Of a stretch of 64,000 nt of DNA, positions 22,586 to 34,179 are shown one piece after another (the first letter of the stretch is position 1; each line of letters opens with the position of its first letter). The notes beneath the pieces were generated by a model. The model was not told the origin of the DNA and searched no databases. It worked only from the letters and a program-made list of their open reading frames with translations. Source of the DNA: Oopsacas minuta (Eukaryota > Porifera > Hexactinellida > Lyssacinosida > Leucopsacidae); assembly GCA_024704765.1 (NCBI GenBank), contig JAKMXF010000023.1, positions 1-64,000 of the forward strand. Direction: 5' to 3'. A program made the position numbers and the translations under genes.

Positions 22586-22865
22586 CCAGTAAACACTCAG
22601 TTATCCGAACAGCAGGAATAACATTAGTTTGAGAAGATTGTTGAAATTTCATCTAAGAATGGAGTTTCAGGATAGTTTATTCGAACGATGTAATGATTTT
22701 AGGACAATATCTTATGTGTAGAAATATGCTGTGAAATATTCCAAATTACGAAATCAATATTCTCATTTAGCGAATTTTATATATCAAAATACACAATTTC
22801 ACTAATCCGAACACAAAACTATGAATTGAATGACGAAAGTGTTCGGATAATCGAGTGTATACTGC
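22586..22865. mobile_element. Pogo-like MITE with TA target
   Basis: Ends CAGTAAACACTCAGTTATCC and GGATAATCGAGTGTATACTG are inverted repeats of each other, continuing into the CCGAACA box. TA dinucleotides flank the unit (22584-22585 and 22866-22867). About 280 bp, non-coding. Same end type as the DDX24 intron element. Confidence 0.75.
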
Positions 22866-23787
22866 TAGTGAATGTTCTTAAGCAAAAATAGTAAATATTG
22901 ATCGTTTCATTCGATTTACATTTATTGCGAGCAGACTTAGCCAAGTGTAGGATCATTATGGGATTGTTAAATTGTGCAGATGCCACGAAATGTGTACACT
23001 GCTTTAGGTTATCTAAGATTATACTATGAAGATGAACAATACTTTCACTCCAACATAATATTAATAAGTGGAGGAATTTTGGAGAATTTTCAATTCTTAT
23101 CCATTTGTAGTTAATTTGTTTAAAACACATGTATTTATAGCTATGATCAATTCAATTAATTGGATTTCGCAGAATAGAATTTTATTTTATTCAACCGATA
23201 ATATTAAGGGTCCGCGGACACTAGGTTTCGGAAACCTGTCCTACTTGAGCACTCCATTTTCCTTACCGAATATAGTCAGAGTAGCTTATTAACAAATTCC
23301 CTGATTATGAGCAAAGCCAGTGCCCAAATATTTATTCATTTCAATACCATTAGTACAAAATTTGGATACATAAAAGGAGATTACGCGTAGAATGTTGATT
23401 TGGTAAAGGATACAATTGAAGAAAGTTTAGTAGCTATAATCTAAAGATCTTTCAATAACTTTGGGGCACTCCTCCAAATGAATTCAGAATTTTGTATATA
23501 AAGTGACCCTTCCAATATAACACTACAAATGGATACTACAAGATTCTGTTATAGGCAAGCGACAATGCGTCAGTCATCAATATCTAAATGTACAAAACAT
23601 ACAGAATCCAAATCGGTCATTAGTAATGGTGATATGTCAATGGGTCACTCGACGAATTATGGGTCGAACTGTGACCCATCGGGCCCATGGTCCACTCTAG
23701 TTCATTTTTACAAGAATACTAGAATTGGGAATATCTATACTCAGATGTCAGAATGTACTATCTATCAACCTCCTAAATGCTACACTA
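22866..23787. other. Intergenic, nothing recognised
   Basis: Only short frames without motifs. One at 23529-23798 (89 codons) runs into the Tc1 end and is treated as chance. Confidence 0.35.
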
Positions 23788-25124
23788 CTGGGTGTTAAGA
23801 AATTGATGTCCCATTTTATACCATGCATATTTCAATAATGCGAACTAGAGAGGTGTGCTATTTACTTTCCTATGTAATCTCCATTTAATTTTAAACATTT
23901 ATTAATGCGAGAGGGCATCCCTGCTATGAGTTTCTCTAGTGTCTCCGGTGAGATTTCCTTCCAGGCCAAAATCAGCTGCTTTTCTAACATTTTTAGGTTG
24001 GTTGCTCGCTCCATTGAATCCAGTTTGGTTTGCAAAATAGCCCAGAGGTTCTCAATAGGATTTAAGTCTGGTGAGTTTGGAGGCCATATGTCCTTGGTCC
24101 AAAACCCTGGCATATTGTTTTTTAGCCATTCCTGGCTTCTTTTGGAGGTATGTGCTGGGGCCCCATCTTGTTGAAAAATTGCTTTGGACCTTTCTAGCAA
24201 CAATTTTCTCTCCAGAATAGTCCCTGAATCTCTCGTTCGAAGCATGCTGGGTATTAGAGACTGTTTCAATATAACTTCCACATAATATTCTGATGTCACA
24301 GTTTGTCCTTTGGGGATAATGTGGAGATGTGAGAGGGCTCGGTATGACATCACACCCCAGACCATGATTTTTCCAGGAAATTTGACCTTTTCGGTAGGAG
24401 GAACATTGGAACTAGATTTCGCCCAAACTCGGTCGTTTTGCTTATTTGGAGTGTGGAATACCTCAAAGGAGGACTCGTCCGAGAATAAAACCCTTCGCCA
24501 GCTATCAATTGACCAATTCTTCCTTTCATTACAGAATTTTATCCGAGCTGTCCTCTGTTTTTCCGTCAATTTGGGTTGAACCTGGGGTTTGTATGGTCGA
24601 ACTTTCAGATTTTTGCGTAAATACGAGTGTACTGTCACGTGGGAGATAGAAAACCCTTTAGATTTGAGATTCTGGGAGATAACTCGTGTGGATTTCATTT
24701 TTTTACCGATTGTCTTGGCAATGACCACTTTCGGTACCATCGTGACGGACGTTTTCCTTCCACGGCCCCTCCTGTTCTGTAGAGGTTCACCAGACTTGGA
24801 CCTCAGCAACCAGCGCCGAATGGTACGGACAGATACTCCTACAACCTTGGCCACTTTATTAATAAAAATCCCAGCTTCTATCATGCAAACTGCACGTGTA
24901 CGGACAGCTAGAGTAGCTTCTTTGACCATGATTATTTCTTGTATATGAAAAGTAAGAAAAATTGAACAAGAGAGTATTTTTAGTGTCTATAATTTTCGGA
25001 ATTTACAGGAATTCTATTATTTCAAATACGTAGAATAAGAATTGGAAGCTAAAACACGATTCAAATAGTTAATTTATGGCTCTATTTAATTTCAAAAAGG
25101 TGACATCAATTTCTTAACACCCTG
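23788..25124 (-). mobile_element. Complete Tc1/mariner (DD37E) transposon
   Basis: Left end (23788) CTGGGTGTTAAGAAATTGAT and right end (25124) ATCAATTTCTTAACACCCTG are near-perfect inverted repeats of about 27 bp. TA flanks both sides (23786-23787, 25125-25126). Length 1,337 bp with one uninterrupted minus-strand transposase gene. The intact frame and good ends mark it as the youngest autonomous transposon in the window. Confidence 0.92.
23862..24929 (-). CDS. Tc1/mariner transposase, DD37E type, intact
   Basis: 355 aa, no stop or frameshift. Seen: N-terminal paired HTH domains (KVAKVVGVSVRTIRRWLLRS, then VISQNLKSKGFSISHVTVHS), an RGRGRK GRPR-like hook between them, first catalytic Asp in RVLFSDESSFEVF, second in IFQQDGAPAHTS, third acidic residue as Glu in NSPDLNPIENLW. 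Counting from the second Asp to this Glu gives 37 intervening residues, so DD37E rather than the DD34E of classic Tc1. Known: the enzyme cuts and pastes the element at TA sites. Start ATG at 24929 preserves the usual short N-tail MVKEATL, shared with the dead copy at 19283. Confidence 0.93.
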   Translation of the reverse strand: MVKEATLAVRTRAVCMIEAGIFINKVAKVVGVSVRTIRRWLLRSKSGEPLQNRRGRGRKTSVTMVPKVVIAKTIGKKMKSTRVISQNLKSKGFSISHVTVHSYLRKNLKVRPYKPQVQPKLTEKQRTARIKFCNERKNWSIDSWRRVLFSDESSFEVFHTPNKQNDRVWAKSSSNVPPTEKVKFPGKIMVWGVMSYRALSHLHIIPKGQTVTSEYYVEVILKQSLIPSMLRTRDSGTILERKLLLERSKAIFQQDGAPAHTSKRSQEWLKNNMPGFWTKDIWPPNSPDLNPIENLWAILQTKLDSMERATNLKMLEKQLILAWKEISPETLEKLIAGMPSRINKCLKLNGDYIGK

Positions 25125-25234
25125 TATTGGGAGCTGGGCTCGTACAGGATCTTTAGAGGTTGTCATATTTTAAAGGTGCTGCTTTTAGTTTACCTGTACT
25201 TGGTTATTTATGAAATTCGAAACATGGGATATAG

Positions 25235-26095
25235 CAGTGGTTTTCAACCTTTTTTCAATCCTGGAACCTCTTAACATATTGCGGCAACCTGCGGAACCTT
25301 ACCCTCTCTATCTTCTTTCACTCATACATTTTCCATAAAGAAACCATTATAACAAATCATGTATTAATGCTATTACTTAATTAATTCTAATACTCTTTCC
25401 CATGTGAAACTTGGGCCTGGTGATATTTGCATATCTTTTATTCTTGCCTGATTGTCGATAAACACTCTCTTCCTCAACAGACATAAGTCGTTCTCTTTTG
25501 TATTTTTATTGTTGTCATAGCAGAGAATCTTAGTTCACAAATATGTGTTGTCGAAAATAGTAGCATTTATTACTATGTTAGGGTATTCATTTTCAATGGT
25601 GATCCAAAATGAATGGAGAAATACACCTGAATGTTTTAACTTCAATATCCTATCATGAAAAATTTCCGTTAATTCTTCTTCTTCTCTAAGGTAGAACTGT
25701 CCTACGCTTTGTTTTACAAGTGACATCAACCCTATAATGATCCGGTCATAGAGGGTGCACCATCGGTGCAAACCCCTACACATGTATCCCATGACAAATT
25801 CCAAGATTCCAGATAAGAAGTTAAAGTTTCGACGATGTCTTGTCCTTTTGTTGTTTTTGGCAGTTCTTTACACCAACAAAATTGTTCAATTATTGCCCCA
25901 TCGTCTATGAAACGAATGAAAGCTAGAAGCTATCCTTTCCCACTGATATCTGTAGATTCATCCGCTTGAATTGCGAACTCACAACAATTCAATTTATCGA
26001 TGACATTTGCATCAATATGATTTGACATGTCGCTAATTTTCCTACTGATAATATTATCAGAAAGTTTTTGCAATTCTCAATTATATAATAGAATT
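25235..26095 (-). mobile_element. hAT element remnant
   Basis: CAGTGGTTTTCAACC at 25235, followed by a TGCGGAACCTTACC-like subterminal stretch, is a standard hAT (Charlie-like) end. The transposase relic reads away from it on the minus strand. The opposite end was not found. Confidence 0.65.
25400..26090 (-). pseudogene. hAT transposase pseudogene (ZBED5/SCAND3-like)
   Basis: Minus-strand frames give, in order, CCEFAIQADESTDISGKG, LLAFIRFIDDGAIIEQFCWC, CVGVCTDGAPSMTG, LKHSGVFLHSFWITIENEYP, TYLCELRFSAMTTIKIQK and QAQVSH. These follow the block order of the domesticated-type hAT proteins ZBED5/FAM200/SCAND3, where the DEST and CTDGA blocks hold catalytic Asp residues. Several stops and frameshifts (for example near 25935, 25740, 25530) make it non-functional. 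Confidence 0.82.
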
Positions 26096-26760
26096 GAGAT
26101 TTTGATAGATTTAGCCTGAACAATGTCAAGTTGTCAACCATCGTTTGCATATGCAAATATTCGCTGCATAGCTAGGGTTAGTATTGTACATTTTGTGATC
26201 TTGGAAAATCTTTCCCGGTTAGTGTATAAGCATAAAGTATAGAAACCCTACTATGAACTCTTACAAATATCCGTTCTACAGCTAGGCAGGGTATATACAT
26301 GTTATGCAAGATGATTTGGTTATAACATTATAGTATCAAAACTGGGTAATTACTCACTATTGTATATGGCTAACAGCGCCCCCATACCACTGCTGGTTAT
26401 GTTTTGTATTTGAATAACAACCCGCGTTTTGACAGATCCTGGATCCGCCCCTGAAAGTATAGTCGGCACAGCAAAAATGTTGTTTTGTATCTAATTTGGA
26501 ACTCATCTCTTAATTTTGTAAGATTCAGGATAAAACTTTTTGTCCCAAATTCTGTAAAAAATTAGCATGTACATACTTGTATTTGGGGATTTCAAATAGA
26601 ATTGTTAATTATATTAACACTTAGAAGGAATATTCACAAATGGTCGATTCAGATCTTGAAATTTTTACTTATAAAAGTATAGATATAAAAATAATATAAA
26701 TGTAGAGATATAGAAATGAATTAGAAATTTAGAATAGATTCGAATTTTCAGAGATACTTT
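26096..26760. other. Intergenic
   Basis: AT-rich, with a GGATCCGCCCCTGAAAG transposon-like scrap near 26438-26458 that recalls the GC-rich patch at 4290. No gene. The 3' UTR of the TRAF-like gene probably extends into it. Confidence 0.35.
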
Positions 26761-29700
26761 TCAGGTGAATTTAGTTTGTATCTGACAGATCTGAGTATTC
26801 AGATTCAATATAGAATCTCTCAAACAAGGAATTTGAGAATCTACCAATTCTGTCATTTGTGAGTTTGTTGGAGATATTTGAACTGTTATTATGAAAGATA
26901 GAGTGTCAAGATGGTAGTATTGTCTGTTCAGCATGTCCTGGTGAGTAATATACTTTGGCTGTCCTAACCCGTTATTCCTAGTGTATTTAGGTCTTTGAAA
27001 GAGTTCAGAATTAATTTCCATTTTCTCCTTACTCACTTCAATACGCTTGACATAGTTTGAATTCTTGAATAGATTATTCTTCAAACTGAAAGTAGCTTTG
27101 TACATTAATGGCCATTTAATCCTATCATCCCATTCCCCCTGCATTACGTGTATATACACTCCTATATACTTTATACTAGTACTCACTGTATACCAGTTTA
27201 TACGAGCCTGTAGTTTGTAAAGACCTACGTAGAATGGATCGCTATAACTCTCCTCTCTTGAAATCATCCTCTTTTTCACTCCATTTACTCTCCAGTATAA
27301 ATTCTTAATAGATGGAGTCTTCAAGAAAGAGAGAGCTGTTGTTAAATCTTGTTTCATCTTCAAATTCTCTCTTTCTAGATTATCAATTTTATCAGTTTGT
27401 ATTTCCTGTATCTTTTCCATTTCTTCTATTCTAACTCTGAAATATTCTTGAGTTAACCTAGAATGAATGTGAGAATATTCCCTCTCGTGGTGTTCCATTT
27501 CTCTCCTCTCTAACCTAACCTCACATCCATACCGCATGTATATACATACTACTTCCTGTAGCATACATTCAGTAGCAAGATGCTTTGATATATCCCGTCT
27601 TATAATATATCCATCTGGTTGTGTGTCACAAGCATTAGGACACTCTACATGACAGTCATCGCACTCCTCAATGTGCATATCCATATCTATAGCTCTGATC
27701 TCTATGTAACAATACTTACATGTTACTAGTCTGATAGGACATGTATGTAGCAGATGATCTTGTAGATATCTCCTCTCTACTCTGTAACCTCCTGTGTGTG
27801 TTCCCTCGCTATTATCTATATCATCACAGTTGTTAGGACATGGTATATGGAGTAGAGGACATTCTATTATGTGTTCTACCAGCTGCAGGAGTATGCCTGT
27901 CCAGGTACAGGCATCTACTGGACATATGACCTATACAATAAGAGGGTAATAAGTAGTGCAACTGGGATCATTTCAACCAAATTAATAAACACTGATTAGA
28001 CTTTGGAATCAAGAGGTTAAATTCATTTGAAATTGTTGCCAAAAAGTGTAAAGTATGATTAACATACTTCGCTTCCAATCGTGGGATTTCGCTGGTAGAT
28101 CGTCCATATTTATAAACCTGACCACATAGCTTTTAAAATAATACAGCAGATGTGTAGTCGTGTTAAAAAGCTAATGCAAATGATGGCATATAGTTATAAA
28201 CCTGACAGCAGTGGATTATACAGGAATTTTTGAGCCTGTACTTTTTTCTTACGGGTACCCACGATAATATATTAACCTCTACTACGAATTTGAGTCTCAC
28301 TATCAGAATTTCGTGACCTTCGTGGCTGCTTAACTTGCACTTTTAGGTGCCCGCCAAACATCTAGAGATAATAAACCCTTGCCTGAAGGGTAACGGAAGT
28401 TTCCTCGCTGGAAATTTAGTATTCGAGTATCCTTTTTAGAGAGCAGATATGCATATAATTAATGTAGTATAGTTTGGTATGGAATCTGTAGAGAATTAAA
28501 ACTCAAAATGATAAGCACTGCCACTTAGGGCTTATATCCCGGTTCACATAATCTGGAACAAGCAATTGTATACGCTCATCTCGTTCTTCTGACTTTTTAT
28601 TGCATGCTATCATACTACAGTGCAACCTCTATAAGTGGGGTCTCGATAAATGAGGAACCTCTATAAGCGGGGAGTGGGGTATGGGGGATACTATAGAGAT
28701 AATTATGCTTCACAATTGAAATTACTTCTAAAAATTGGGAAATCTACGGGAATTTTTCTAATTTAGTGCTGAATTTGGAAAGAACACTTATTTCTAGTTA
28801 TAGCTATGATGAATTCAAATATTTGGGTTTTTGTGAAGAAAATTTCTTACAAATGTGTATATTCAACCAACAACCTTAGGGCACATTACAATAATCAAAT
28901 ATCATTGAAATATCAGTAGTTAGAGGGAGTGGTATACATATTAAACTCAAAGTCTCTGGTTAAGGATATTTACGTATAAATGGGGAATAGGCTCTCGTGT
29001 CAAGAATGTAAATAGCTATGTGTTTAACAAGGAAGTAAATAGAATTCAATGAAAGTAGACTAATTATAACGAACATGCTGAATCCGATTTTCACACTTTT
29101 GCATTAATCATATGTAAATTTATTGTTGTTTATGATTATAAAGTAAACAAATAGTTGAAATCTTAAAATATACGTAGAGACTTGCTCTAAACGGCTACAA
29201 AGGGTGTTGATCTTACAAAATACTTCAATAATATATATGCCATATAAGTACATTAGTGAATTACATTGTTCTAAATATATCTATATTATAATACTCAAAG
29301 GGGCCATCAATTTGGAGAATAATGGATATCTCGAGGCGTAATGCGCCGAGTTCATCGCGAAGCGACGAGCCAAAGGCTCGTCTATATTATTAAATCTCAA
29401 TGATTGTCTATTTATCCGTTGTCAAGGAAGGGATTGACGGTATGCAATGTTGAAATTGTCACATAACTATGTATTTATCGTGTTTATTAAGGAAGTAAAT
29501 AGAATTCAATGAAACTTCACTAAATATATGGAACATGCTCAATCCGATTTTCACACTTTTGGCTTATTGTTGTTTTTATGAATATAAAGTAAACAAATTA
29601 GCCAATTTATGGTTTACCACTTTTTTGTGTAAGTAATATTATACATAATTGGAATCATGACTAAGATATAAGTGGGCGAAACTTCCAGGACAATTTCCGG

Positions 29701-30055
29701 GAAATTTCCAGGACAACTGCCTGACTGGTGAGTATAGTAGCTTTAAGAGTACCTGTTTCTCACTCACAACTTCTCGTGTGTGTAGAGGTATCTGTAGCTG
29801 TACTGGCTGTATTGTATTTTGAGGAAGACACACATAACATCTTAACTGCTGTCTACCCTCTATCTCCAATAAACTAGCTTCTCTGAGAATTCCTCTGCAT
29901 ACACTACACAGGAGTAATTTCTCTTCAGAAGCTGTCAGATCAGTGTCACACAACTCTACTCTCCAGCCTCTATATCTACCATCTAGCTTAACGAGCAAGA
30001 GACAAGCTGATATTCCGGACAAAGGCTCAGTAACAGAGATGTCCTGCGGTTCCAT
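26761..30055 (-). CDS. TRAF-like protein: degenerate RING, TRAF zinc fingers, coiled coil, MATH
   Basis: Inferred two-exon gene. Exon 1 runs 30055 to 29753 (donor CAG|GTACTC) or to 29726 (CCA|GTCAGG), both phase 0. Exon 2 runs 27930 to 26761 (acceptor TTGTATAG, phase 0). Product is about 490 aa. Exon 1 has CSVCRGIL...RCYVCLP, a reduced RING-like Cys set lacking the CGH core. Exon 2 opens with VICPVDACTWTGILLQLVEH, then TRAF-type zinc fingers (CPNNCDD, HTCPIRLVTCKYC, CHVECPNACD), a coiled coil (MEKIQEIQTDKIDNLERENL) and a MATH domain (YSDPFYVGLYKLQARIN, GVYIHVMQGEWDDRIKWPL). Known: TRAFs couple receptors to NF-kB/JNK signalling, with MATH binding the receptors. The exon 1-2 link is inference from phase and domain order. 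The 1.8-kb intron is filled with Helitron copies. Confidence 0.75.
28260..28960. other. Repeat-like intronic sequence
   Basis: Within the inferred TRAF-like intron. CAGTGCAACCTCTATAAGTG at about 28619 followed by CTCTATAAGCGGGG is a pogo/Tigger-type end without a visible partner. No coding sequence. Confidence 0.4.
28961..29380 (+). mobile_element. Helitron family A copy 1
   Basis: Shares the blocks AAGTAAATAGAATTCAATGA, GAATCCGATTTTCACACTTT and AAAGTAAACAAAT with other copies. It ends in a GC-rich structured tail with stacked hairpins (CGAGGCGTAATGCGCCGAG; GAGCCAAAGGCTC) finishing GGCTCG at 29380, in the position of a Helitron 3' terminus. The left edge is eroded. Confidence 0.6.
29381..29615 (+). 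mobile_element. Helitron family A copy 2, joined head to tail
   Basis: TCTATATTATTAAATCTCAA starts on the very next base after copy 1 ends. The body is collinear with copies at 31678 and 39421 through TTATGAATATAAAGTAAACA and then stops near the TRAF-like exon 1. No 3' tail. Confidence 0.6.
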
Positions 30056-31677
30056 TATAGTGTAAATGCAAAACTAAATAGGTTGTACAAACAAAAGGTT
30101 ACTGGCGGTACCCAGCAACGGGCATGGGTTCAAGTCTGAAATGTCAACTCAAATATTTTACATGCAATGTATTATTACAAAATTTTCCAGCTGACTGACT
30201 GGTAGTACAGCTCGGGGTTATTTGTTTGTGTTCTTTTCATGGGGACGTGCGTCTCCCCTGGCCACCGTATAGATACCGCACTGCACCAGACTCATACTTT
30301 TGTGCAATTACAGTTGTAATCAATACATTTCAAATACAATTAGTTTTCAATACACACACAAATTATTGGCGCAATGAGAAGAACTTATACGAGAAAGTAT
30401 AATATGATTAAGGGTATCTTCTAGAAGAGCAACTGAAGAAACACTGAATTTTCTTGAATTGGAAACAGAATTATACTTAAGGTGCACGCGAGCTGATGGG
30501 ACAGTGATTATGTGAGTATATTTTGACGATAAATACGCTGGGGACTTACGTCCTATTCCGTAGAAATATACACTGAAGAGAATTATAGCAAAACTGAGTT
30601 CTAATTTCTCTATATTTCATTAGTAATTCTACTAATGTCCCAGCACTAGTGCAGTTAATTAGTGCAGCCAATTAGCATGGAAATCTCGCATCTCATCTAT
30701 TTCTACAAAAGGGTTCATGCATATCGAATTGTCCAAGAATAAAAGTCTACATTTTTAGCTAGGTTTGGTCATGGTTGCGCTCAAGTATGCTCAAAATGGT
30801 CACAGAAGATTAAATTGGCCAGAAATGAATTTAAAATTTGGCCATAGGACACTCAGGTGGAGAGACCCTGATTAATATAAAATATCGAGAAACTTCTGAC
30901 TTGGCGAATCTATATGTTCAACGGTTTGTACCTCCAAAACGTGTGCAAAGATGTTCACTCTCAATGCAAATTCTCTGACGGATTTCCACGGCTCTAAATC
31001 TAAAATCTCACTCTTTGATGGCATGTTGAGCCTCCAGGTTTGCATCTATGTGTTAGACATTAAGTAGAATTGAAGACAACATTGTTATAGGAAATCTTGC
31101 TGAATATAATTAATGAAATTTGAAAGTTCTGGATAAATTATGCCTTGTTTAGGGAACAAGCAGGGACTTGTCCTTCTGGGCTGCTGAATTGGCACTCTTA
31201 AGTGTCTGCCTATCACCTAAATACAGCCAGAAATAGCTATTCAACATTTGAACGGAATTGTTATGTTGTCTCTTAAAGAAATGCAAAAAATACAATTCTT
31301 AAAGTAAGATTTTGGTAATCAGTATGTTGTGATTAATGAATTAAATATATGATTACACTAGTATAGTGAGATAATCCTTCATCAGGTTCATTAGTAACCG
31401 AACAAGTTGATTATTACCCAGTTACCTGGATATTGTTTGAAATGTGAGTAATTGTGATTGTTACAACAAAACCTGTAAAATTTGCCAATTATATTTCTGG
31501 ATAGAGGACTTGAATTCCCTGCAAAATGGATAATTCCATGATCCATTGGAACTTTCTAGAGAGGTCCAACCAAGGGCATAGACAGAGTGGAGCCAACTAA
31601 TATTTACTAAAGTCAGGTTCATTTATGGTATTCAAGCGACCAACAATTACATTATTAAATAATATACTATATTTCTA
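30056..31677. other. Intergenic, nothing recognised
   Basis: Upstream of the TRAF-like gene. Contains a segment near 30185 (CCAGCTGACTGACTGGTAGT) resembling 1928-1948, so a low-copy repeat is likely. No gene, tRNA or clear terminal repeat. Confidence 0.35.
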
Positions 31678-32017
31678 TCTATAGTATTAAATCTCAATTT
31701 GGGTTTGTGTGTATGTCACACTCCCATATACAAAAGAAATCGTTTTAGTTCATAAAGTACAAAACCAAATAAAACACAACAAAATAACAACAAAACAACA
31801 TTGTACTGGGGTAATCGAGTATTCTGATTCCGAATATTATGTTGTAAACAACATTTTGTGAATATTTGTTTACTTTGAGTTCACATAGTAAACAAATTGC
31901 TGAAATATTCATTAATATTCAATTTTGCAATTCTATACTTTGCTAAATTCGAGGCACGAAGTGCCGAGTCTCTTGCGAACTCGCAAGCCGGACAGCAGAA
32001 GCAAGCGAAACGGCTCG
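31678..32017 (+). mobile_element. Helitron family A copy 3, near full length
   Basis: Starts A|TCTATAGTATTAAATCTCAA at 31678 and ends in a GC-rich tail (CGAGGCACGAAGTGCCGAG hairpin, then GAAGCAAGCGAAACGGCTCG) at 32017, followed by T. 340 bp, non-coding. The terminal CTCG replaces the canonical CTAG. Confidence 0.65.
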
Positions 32018-32774
32018 TGATTTATTATTTACGGTTTACTTAGACGTCAGCTAGCCGAAAATATCGGCTAAACTCTCACAGTATGTACGTATGTATATAG
32101 TATATTTCTCCTTTATCAGTTAACATATATATTATCTACATTATTATAGGAAATAAACGTGGTGTTCTTCAAATCGCGTTAATTTCCTATAATAATGTGA
32201 TAGTTATTCATAAGATTGTATTCTAATTACAATATAAGTCACAAAATAAACCACCAGTTAAAACTCATTTGCCCATTCATTTAATTCCATTTTTACTATT
32301 GCATGTGATTCCCACGGTCCTTTATGTATATCATGCGGTAATACGACAGATCTGATTCGCCTTAAATTACACTGATATACAGCATTTTTGATGATCTTCT
32401 TTCTCTATTATTTTTGTATACTGTAGATATTTATTGGGAATAATTATGTATTTTTTTTCATTTTCAAGGGTACTAAAAGTAAGAAATTTCTATTTTAGTT
32501 ATTTCGGTCTTTTAATTGACTACATGGTCAAATATTTCTAAATTCAATTCTATACATCACCTTTATCCAATTTATTTGGTTTTAATTGCTTATATGATGT
32601 AAATTGCCTCTAATAGTAGTTATAATCTGTTTTATTGCACTCGACATTTAGTTTATCTTGTTCATTTTATTGTTTATGGCTTTCCGGTTTGTAAAATTCT
32701 CCTGAAAAGTTTTGTCGTATTTGTGGGAGGTATACTACAACTGACCAACGGCAAATATCACAAAGGCTATAGAA
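32018..32774. other. Intergenic with one palindromic structure
   Basis: ACATTATTATAGGAAA (32138-32153) and TTTCCTATAATAATGT (32183-32198) are perfect 16-base inverted repeats around a 29-base loop, possibly a small foldback element. Nothing else recognised. Confidence 0.5.
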
Positions 32775-33224
32775 CGCTGTTATTTCGCATATTTTGGATG
32801 CCATCTTGGGGATTAAGATAAGCCGTGGGCTCCACACAATGCCTGTAAGACATGCGTTGAGAACTTACGCTTGTGGTATGCTGGGAAGAGAAAGAAAATG
32901 CCGTTTGCGGTTCCAATGATATGGAGAGAACCATTGTGTCATCTTTCGGATTGTTATTTCTGTATGACGAAAATCGATGGTATCACAAAAAAGAATAAAT
33001 CCAGTATTGCGTACCCAGACGTACCGTCCGCCATTAGGCCAGTTCCACATTCAGAGGACCTATCTGTACCAGTTCCATTGGAAATATTGGACATTAGCAG
33101 TGATAATGATAGTAGTGGAGATTCTGATGAGTACATACTCCCACCAGATGATAATTCTCCTCAGCTTTTTGATCAAGATAATCTTGACGACCTAATAAGA
33201 GTTCTCAATTTTACCAAATCGTCT
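32775..33224 (+). pseudogene. Fragment of a repeat-associated invertebrate protein with Cys pairs
   Basis: In one frame: YFGCHLGD, a TAA, then DKPWAPHNACKTCVENLRLW, GKRKKMPFAVPMIWREP, CHLSDCYFCMTKIDGITKKN, PSAIRPVPHSEDLSVPVP and an acidic Ser-rich tail reaching the TCTG array. Known: this motif series (ACKTC, MPFAVPMIWREP, DCYFC, IRPVPHS) occurs in many copies as uncharacterised, repeat-linked proteins in invertebrate genomes; function unknown. The internal stop, lack of a start and abrupt end in a microsatellite indicate a broken copy. Confidence 0.6.
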
Positions 33225-33807
<583 letters not shown>

Positions 33808-34179
33808 CTAAGGAAGCTGAAATGGAATGTGGAATTCGTATTTGCAAAAATGTTTGTATCTATTATATCTATGGTGTTAATCAGGAAAATATACAAATTT
33901 CATAAAACTTGAATAAAGGTTAGCGAATATAGTGAATCCGAATCACACTTATGGATTTGTCAGATACAAATTTAAGTTGTTTTATATGAATATAAAGTAA
34001 ACAAAAAGTAAACAAATTTCAAAATTATCCTAGAAATGTGGTTTCAACGGTTATTGTGGGGTAATCGGGTACGCTGTTTCCGAATACCACACAAACTAAT
34101 AGTCAAAGCGAGGGCCAAAGGCCGAGTACGGACACGAAGTGTTAGAATCCGCGTAACGCAAGCAAGCGTAGCGCGCTAG
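33808..34179 (+). mobile_element. Helitron family A copy 4, 3' part with CTAG end
   Basis: Body blocks GTGAATCCGAATCACACTTA and ATGAATATAAAGTAAACAAA, then a tail with imperfect hairpin GCGTAACGC-AAGCAA-GCGTAGCGC (34151-34174) and terminal GCTAG at 34179, next base T. Hairpin plus CTAG|T is the Helitron 3' signature. The TCTG array lies where this family normally has a short TCTGTCTGTTTGTTTG run, so the array is probably part of the same insertion. Confidence 0.75.

Noticed and set aside
23529-23798. Plus-strand frame of 89 codons
   Set aside because: Runs into the Tc1 terminal repeat and has no recognisable features.
30085-30150. tRNA-like GGTTCAAGTC box
   Set aside because: No acceptor stem, D-loop box or anticodon arm could be folded around it.
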